From NCBI GenBank assembly GCA_002441205.1, contig DJVN01000301.1, positions 1 through 9,257 on the forward strand: a stretch of 9,257 bases of DNA. The letters are read 5' to 3'. Every line of letters begins with the position of its first letter. Position 1 is the first letter of the stretch. The position numbers and the translations under genes were made by a program. The DNA is from Syntrophaceae bacterium UBA6255 (lineage in GTDB: Bacteria > Desulfobacterota > Syntrophia > Syntrophales > Smithellaceae). Shown one piece after another: positions 5,673-9,257 of the stretch. The notes under the pieces are model-generated. The model searched no databases. It was not told where the DNA came from and saw only the letters and a program-made list of their open reading frames with translations.

Positions 5673-5853
5673 GGGTATGAACCCCAGGGCAAGCCTTGAA
5701 AACAAATTCCGCAGCAAGCTGCGGAGTATCATACCCTCCGCTGTGCGGGATTGTTATATTGTCCCGCTGAGCTACGCACGCGGGATAATTCGACTTGCAA
5801 GTTTCAGTGCACTGCGTTTCTGAAACTTGAGTCTCATTAAAATTTGAGTCTCA
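5673..5853. repeat. Hairpin-rich intergenic repeat region, right copy
   Basis: Fills the gap of about 255 bp between two genes; no ORF is convincing. GGGTATGA (5673-5680) pairs with TCATACCC (5729-5736) and encloses CCGCAG-caag-CTGCGG (5709-5724). TCCCGC (5762-5767) can pair with GCGGGA at either 5745-5750 or 5780-5785. CAAGTTTCAG (5798-5807) and CTGAAACTTG (5820-5829) make a perfect 10-bp stem. The 10-mer TTGAGTCTCA is repeated at 5827-5836 and 5844-5853. Two stretches (5760-5795 and 5805-5837) are homologous to the region at the left end of the window. Confidence 0.6.
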
Positions 5854-5879
5854 CAATAAATTCTCTGCAATCCGAAGGG

Positions 5880-5905
5880 TATGATTAAATATTATGATTA
5901 AATAT
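5880..5905 (+). repeat. Tandem 13-bp repeat spanning a start codon
   Basis: TATGATTAAATAT is repeated twice exactly, back to back. Each copy contains an ATG; the first (5881) sits directly after AAGGG and reads only six codons, the second (5894) starts the long ORF. The duplication moved the start away from the ribosome-binding site (now about 14 bases). Confidence 0.7.
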
Positions 5906-6217
5906 AAAGAATTATTAGTCAGTCCTTATAGTGCTATTTTTAGAAATAGAGCTCGACCGATAAGACAACGAGTAGCATGTTTATGTGTATGTCCTGCTTG
6001 TCATAAAAGATATGTTGTCAAAAGTAATTCACTCTATAAAGATCGAATTAATTGGATTTACTGTAATAGACATGAAAATAATAGATTTTGTAATCCGGAA
6101 GGATATGATGATGAGTTTGATGATAACACAAATAATACTTGTCTGTCATTGAAACATTTTACCGATATGGATGATGAGAGCGATTGGAAGAAAAGCAAAA
6201 AAAGATTAGGTGTTTAG
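5894..6217 (+). CDS. AT-rich seven-cysteine protein, possibly zinc-binding
   Basis: Unrecognised 107-residue protein. Cysteines at 29, 31, 33, 36, 57, 66 and 83, with C33-x2-C36 followed by H37 and then C57-x2-H60, could make a zinc site (CPACH...CNRH). A basic start (residues 1-28) and an acidic, Asp/Asn-rich tail (71-98) flank it. Its DNA is much richer in A+T than the next gene and its codons favour A/T ends, suggesting separate origin. The ribosome-binding site is poor because of the tandem repeat at the start. Gap to the next gene is 18 bp, so the two are probably co-transcribed. Confidence 0.6.
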   Translation: MIKYKELLVSPYSAIFRNRARPIRQRVACLCVCPACHKRYVVKSNSLYKDRINWIYCNRHENNRFCNPEGYDDEFDDNTNNTCLSLKHFTDMDDESDWKKSKKRLGV

Positions 6218-6235
6218 GTTGGTTTACAAAAGAAA

Positions 6236-6790
6236 ATGAATATGGACCTGGCCAAATTCACTACAGATGAGCTCATCGATTTGTACGCGCGAATTCCTGA
6301 TAGCCTCAAGGAACGCGATGTTATACGCGCAGGTAACTTTACCGGAGATTTGGGCAAATACATAGCCATTCAACACTACAATAAAACTCCGGGACTACCC
6401 AAACTACAAGGGGTACCTCCGGTCACGCAAAATGTCGATGCAATCGAGCACAATGGAAAGCGCTACAGCATCAAGGCGACCCGCAGCAACGGGACGGGAC
6501 CATTCTATGGTCTTGGGAATTCGGAATTGCAACAAATCGACAAACAGAAGTTTGAGTATGTAGTCATCGTGCAGTTTTTCAAGAACTTCAAAGTGCGGAG
6601 AATCCTCGAACTCTCATGGGACCAGCTTCTGAAGCATAAGATATGGCGCAAAAGGATAAGAGCATGGAACCTCGGAATCACGGAATCGCTTCTATCTGAC
6701 GCGCGCATTCTTGTGGATAACAAGGAAGTCGAAACATCTGCCGGGTGTTACGGTGAACCCACGGACGGGTCCAGAGAGCCCCATCCTTAA
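6236..6790 (+). CDS. DUF6998-like protein, possible nuclease fold
   Basis: A 184-residue soluble protein. The pattern of residues 9-60 (ELIDLYARIPDSLKERDV, R-x-GNFTGDLGKYIA, HYNKTPGLPK) and ILELSWDQLLKH...AWNLGIT in the second half is what I remember of proteins annotated DUF6998. I am fairly but not fully sure of that name. The segment VDAIEHNGKRYSIKAT (about 68-83) resembles the core of PD-(D/E)xK nuclease folds (D, then a strand ending in x-I-K), but with Ser where Glu or Gln is usual, so catalytic activity is not shown. It sits beside an AT-rich gene and a repeat region, a context typical of accessory DNA and compatible with a restriction or defence role; no methylase is nearby. The start ATG has only a weak A-rich upstream site. 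Confidence 0.5.
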   Translation: MNMDLAKFTTDELIDLYARIPDSLKERDVIRAGNFTGDLGKYIAIQHYNKTPGLPKLQGVPPVTQNVDAIEHNGKRYSIKATRSNGTGPFYGLGNSELQQIDKQKFEYVVIVQFFKNFKVRRILELSWDQLLKHKIWRKRIRAWNLGITESLLSDARILVDNKEVETSAGCYGEPTDGSREPHP

Positions 6791-6842
6791 TTTTACTCAC
6801 TTTCGATTTGTAATCATCAATTATAACAACGACCCGCTAATG

Positions 6843-6894
6843 AACAATTGTAGTTATAGGTGTTGTCAACGCCTGTGATGATGAATTGTTTTTT
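6843..6894 (+). terminator. Rho-independent terminator
   Basis: AACAATT (6843-6849) pairs with AATTGTT (6884-6890). Inside it the stem TTATAGGTGTT-gtc-AACGCCTGTGA pairs over 11 positions with G-U pairs, and a T-run (6889-6894) follows. It ends the transcript of the DUF6998-like gene. Confidence 0.65.
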
Positions 6895-7225
6895 CAAAAT
6901 CGATCATTAACCGGGCGCACAATAAAAATAAAAAATATTATCTCACCGGGAACGCCGAACAGGCGGCAGTTTCAAAGCGAAATATTATAAACTCTAAACG
7001 ACTCGCATTTTTTTCTATGGCAAAATTATAAATATTTTGATATGTACAACGCAAAAGCAATAGATAGAATGACATCATTCGCCCTCACTTGCACTCCCTT
7101 GGTGATGATTTGATGTGTGTTGGTAAGCGGTCTTCATAGTTTTTTGTTCTGATAGGAATTACTTAACTTCAAATTATTTTAACTCGATTGAAAATAGTTC
7201 CACTTTTTAACGGGATAAAAGTTCC
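6895..7225. other. AT-rich intergenic region before kaiC
   Basis: About 330 bp with no supported ORF. Contains a small hairpin (CGCC-gaaca-GGCG, 6953-6965) and several A/T tracts. I could not find a convincing sigma-70 or sigma-54 promoter; a GG-N10-GC pair at 6965-6978 lacks the T before GG and has AA in place of TT before GC. The promoter for kaiC is presumably here, and its length leaves room for regulation. Confidence 0.5.
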
Positions 7226-7230
7226 GGGAG
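7226..7230 (+). promoter_or_regulatory. Ribosome-binding site fixing the kaiC start
   Basis: GGGAG touches the ATG at 7231 (spacing 0) but is six bases before the in-frame ATG at 7237, so translation should begin at 7237 (MVKKKHAV). Confidence 0.7.
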
Positions 7231-7236
7231 ATGACG

Positions 7237-8985
7237 ATGGTTAAGAAAAAACATGCTGTTGATGTTCTTGAAAAATGCCCGACAGGCATTAAGGGTCTCG
7301 ATGAGATCACGAAGGGAGGGCTTCCCAAGGGCAGGCCAACTCTGATCTGCGGTTCCGCTGGCTGCGGCAAAACACTTTTCTCCATGGAGTTTCTCATGCG
7401 GGGCGCCATGGATTACGATGAACCCGGGGTCTTTATGACCTTCGAGGAGACGCCGGATGATCTCGCGAAGAACTTCATGTCTCTTGGCTTCGATCTTAAT
7501 GACATGGTGAAACGAGGTCTCGTTGCCACGGACCATGTCTATATTGAGCGCACTGAGATTGAAGAGACGGGTGAGTACGACCTGGAAGGATTGTTCATTC
7601 GCCTGGGCAGCGCCATTGATTCCGTCGGCGCAAAACGGGTTGTCCTCGATACCATCGAAGCGCTTTTTTCCGGACTGTCTAATACCGCCATCATTCGCGC
7701 AGAGCTCAGAAGACTTTTCCACTGGTTGAAAGAACGCGGCGTGACGGCCATCGTTACGGGGGAAAGCGGCGACAAGACCCTGACACGCTACGGACTTGAA
7801 GAATACGTCGCCGATTGCGTAATCTTACTGGATTTTCGCATCGAGCAGCAGATTTCCACGCGCCGTCTGCGTATTGTCAAGTACCGCGGCTCATCCCACG
7901 GCGCCGATGAGTATCCTTTCCTGATTGACGAAAACGGCCTGTCCATCCTGCCCATCACGTCTCTGGGGCTCGACTACCCCGTATCCTCGGAGCGCATTGC
8001 CACAGGCGTTCCCAAGTTGGATGCCATGTTCGAAGGGAAGGGGTTCTACCGGGGCAGCACCATTTTGGTCTCCGGAACGGCGGGCACAGGCAAAACAAGC
8101 ATGGCGGCCACCTTTGCCGACGCCGCCTGCCGGCGTGGCGAGCGCTGTCTTTATTTTGCCTTCGAAGAATCGCCCAGCCAGATCATCCGGAACATGGGCT
8201 CCATCGGCATGGATCTCGCAAAGTGGGTGAAAAAAGGTCTGCTCAAGTTTCATTCAGCAAGGCCTTCGCTTTACGGCCTGGAAATGCATCTGGTCACCTT
8301 CCACAAAGTGATCAATGAGTTCCGGCCCCAGGTTTTTGTTGTGGACCCGATCAGCAACCTGAGCGCCGCGGGAACATTAACAGAGGTCAAATCCATCTTG
8401 ACGCGCCTGATGGACCATTTAAAGATGAAAAGGATCACCACATTCCTTACGGATCTCACCCATTTTACCGGCGGCCTTGAACAAACAAGTGAAGAGATAT
8501 CTTCGTTGATCGATACGTGGATACTGGTTCGGGATATCGAACTCAACGGGGAACGCAACCGGGGGCTCTATATTTTGAAGTCCCGCGGCATGGCCCACTC
8601 CAATCAGATTCAAGAGTTTATGCTCACGAACCAGGGCATTGACCTTGTCGACATTTATACCGGTTCCGGCGAGGTATTAACCGGCAGTGCCCGGGCCGCT
8701 CAGGAAGCCGGGGAAAGAGCCAATGAGTTGACGGCACGGCGAGAGGCGGAACGCAGGCTTCGCGAACAGGAACGCAAGAGAAATGCCCTGGAAACCAAGA
8801 TCGCCGCATTGCGCGCCGAGTTTGATGTGGAAACACAGGAGGTGCAGTTGATGGCGGAAGAAGAGCAAAAAAGACAGGCTATGCTGGCCCAGGACCGCTT
8901 AAATATGGCTCATCTGCGCAAGGGAAAAACTTCGGCTCCGCAGACGAAGCATTCGAAAAAGAAAAGAGAAAGGAGAGTGCGCTGA
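7237..8985 (+). CDS. kaiC: KaiC clock ATPase/autokinase with coiled-coil tail
   Basis: A 582-residue double-RecA protein; cyanobacterial KaiC has about 519. The CI domain has Walker A GSAGCGKT (39-46), glutamates E70/E71 in TFEET and Walker B VVLDT (135-139). The CII domain has Walker A GTAGTGKTS (280-288), E310/E311 in AFEES and Walker B VFVVD (366-370). By alignment on ISxxxDT...EF, the autophosphorylation positions Ser431/Thr432 of Synechococcus correspond to S422/S423, and Thr426 to T417, so the second site is Ser instead of Thr. After the CII core the last roughly 95 residues (484-582) are charged heptad-like helix (REAERRLREQERKR and similar) ending in a Lys/Arg tail. A similar extension is known in Rhodobacter KaiC, where it joins two hexamers by coiled coil. 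kaiB follows after 2 bp; no kaiA is visible. Confidence 0.96.
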   Translation: MVKKKHAVDVLEKCPTGIKGLDEITKGGLPKGRPTLICGSAGCGKTLFSMEFLMRGAMDYDEPGVFMTFEETPDDLAKNFMSLGFDLNDMVKRGLVATDHVYIERTEIEETGEYDLEGLFIRLGSAIDSVGAKRVVLDTIEALFSGLSNTAIIRAELRRLFHWLKERGVTAIVTGESGDKTLTRYGLEEYVADCVILLDFRIEQQISTRRLRIVKYRGSSHGADEYPFLIDENGLSILPITSLGLDYPVSSERIATGVPKLDAMFEGKGFYRGSTILVSGTAGTGKTSMAATFADAACRRGERCLYFAFEESPSQIIRNMGSIGMDLAKWVKKGLLKFHSARPSLYGLEMHLVTFHKVINEFRPQVFVVDPISNLSAAGTLTEVKSILTRLMDHLKMKRITTFLTDLTHFTGGLEQTSEEISSLIDTWILVRDIELNGERNRGLYILKSRGMAHSNQIQEFMLTNQGIDLVDIYTGSGEVLTGSARAAQEAGERANELTARREAERRLREQERKRNALETKIAALRAEFDVETQEVQLMAEEEQKRQAMLAQDRLNMAHLRKGKTSAPQTKHSKKKRERRVR

Positions 8986-8987
8986 AA

Positions 8988-9257
8988 ATGGCTACAACAG
9001 TAAAAGAAAAGAAAGCAAAGAACGATTCAACAGAAGAAATCTGGAATCTACGTTTATATGTAGCCGGTCAGACACCGAAATCGATTACGGCCTTTGCTAA
9101 TTTAAAGAATATTTGCAACGAGCACCTTGCGGGGAAATATAAAATTGAAGTAATTGACCTTCTTAAAAATCCCCAGCTGGCCAAAGGTGACCAGATTATT
9201 GCCATACCGACCCTGGTCAGGAAACTTCCCACGCCGATTAAAAAGATTATCGGCGAT
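8988..9257 (+). CDS. kaiB: KaiB fold-switch clock protein, cut by window end
   Basis: The first 90 residues of KaiB. After a variable N-terminal stretch of about 20 residues comes the diagnostic run LYVAGQTPKSITAFANL (about 23-39), then IEVIDLLKNPQLA and IPTLVRKLPTPIKKIIGD, as in all KaiB proteins, with a thioredoxin-like fold. KaiB binds the CI ring of KaiC and in other bacteria changes its fold to do so. Only about 10-20 residues should be missing at the C terminus. AAGGAGAG (8970-8977) lies inside the end of kaiC, ten bases before the ATG; the intergenic gap is 2 bp, so the genes are one operon. Confidence 0.96.
   Translation, partial: MATTVKEKKAKNDSTEEIWNLRLYVAGQTPKSITAFANLKNICNEHLAGKYKIEVIDLLKNPQLAKGDQIIAIPTLVRKLPTPIKKIIGD

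Noticed and set aside
6965..6978. GG-N10-GC pair as a sigma-54 promoter for kaiC
   Set aside because: Only the GGCA and GC letters match; the flanking T before GG and TT before GC are missing and the gene is 260 bp away.
7207..7722. Minus-strand ORF of 171 codons opposite kaiC
   Set aside because: It is the shadow of a clearly coding KaiC frame; nothing in its translation is recognisable.

Overview
This 9.3 kb window looks like chromosomal DNA from an anaerobic, deltaproteobacterial-type (Desulfobacterota-like) bacterium. This is an inference from four things: a sigma-54 enhancer-binding regulator, a KaiC-KaiB pair, small proteins of a kind I associate with Geobacter and Syntrophales relatives, and mostly clear Shine-Dalgarno sites. 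No rRNA, tRNA, CRISPR array or transposase gene is visible. Most genes read rightwards; only the regulator at 3011-4564 reads leftwards.

Left part (1-2920). Bases 1-175 hold a hairpin-rich non-coding repeat, and related copies lie at about 5762-5853. A textbook -24/-12 (sigma-54) promoter at 269-285 precedes a small gene, 353-590, that appears frameshifted. Next come a hot-dog acyl-CoA thioesterase (675-1178), two tandem-duplicated 60-70 residue orphan proteins (1276-1530 and 1505-1690), and a tight run of microgenes ending in a SpoIIAA/STAS-like protein (2006-2386). In that run two junctions are direct stop-start abutments (TAA followed at once by ATG). A zinc-ribbon plus Sel1-repeat protein (2489-2920) closes the block at a hairpin terminator.

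Middle part (3011-6790). A sigma-54 enhancer-binding activator with a GAF-like sensor domain is transcribed leftwards. Its divergent intergenic region carries a second -24/-12-like element (4711-4727), upstream dyads, and a leader of about 130 nt with three hairpins plus an alternative 11-bp long-range pairing just before the ribosome-binding site of an unknown 116-residue protein (4872-5222). A possible overlapping small basic ORF and a six-cysteine 91-residue protein follow. Then comes a hairpin-repeat region (5639-5893), a very AT-rich seven-cysteine protein (5894-6217), and a more GC-balanced gene that I take to be a DUF6998-like, possibly nuclease-fold, protein (6236-6790).

Right part (6791-9257). 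After a terminator and about 340 bp of AT-rich intergenic DNA comes a KaiC clock ATPase (7237-8985) with two complete RecA/KaiC domains. It has a Ser-Ser pair at the phosphorylation site and a long C-terminal coiled-coil extension. kaiB (8988 onwards, cut by the window edge) follows in an operon. No kaiA-like gene is visible, so this looks like a KaiBC-only timer of the kind known from non-cyanobacterial species.

The most interesting points are the KaiBC-only pair with its tailed KaiC, the regulator/promoter/switch-like leader unit at 3011-5222, and the dispersed hairpin repeats whose stems change in a compensatory way between copies.
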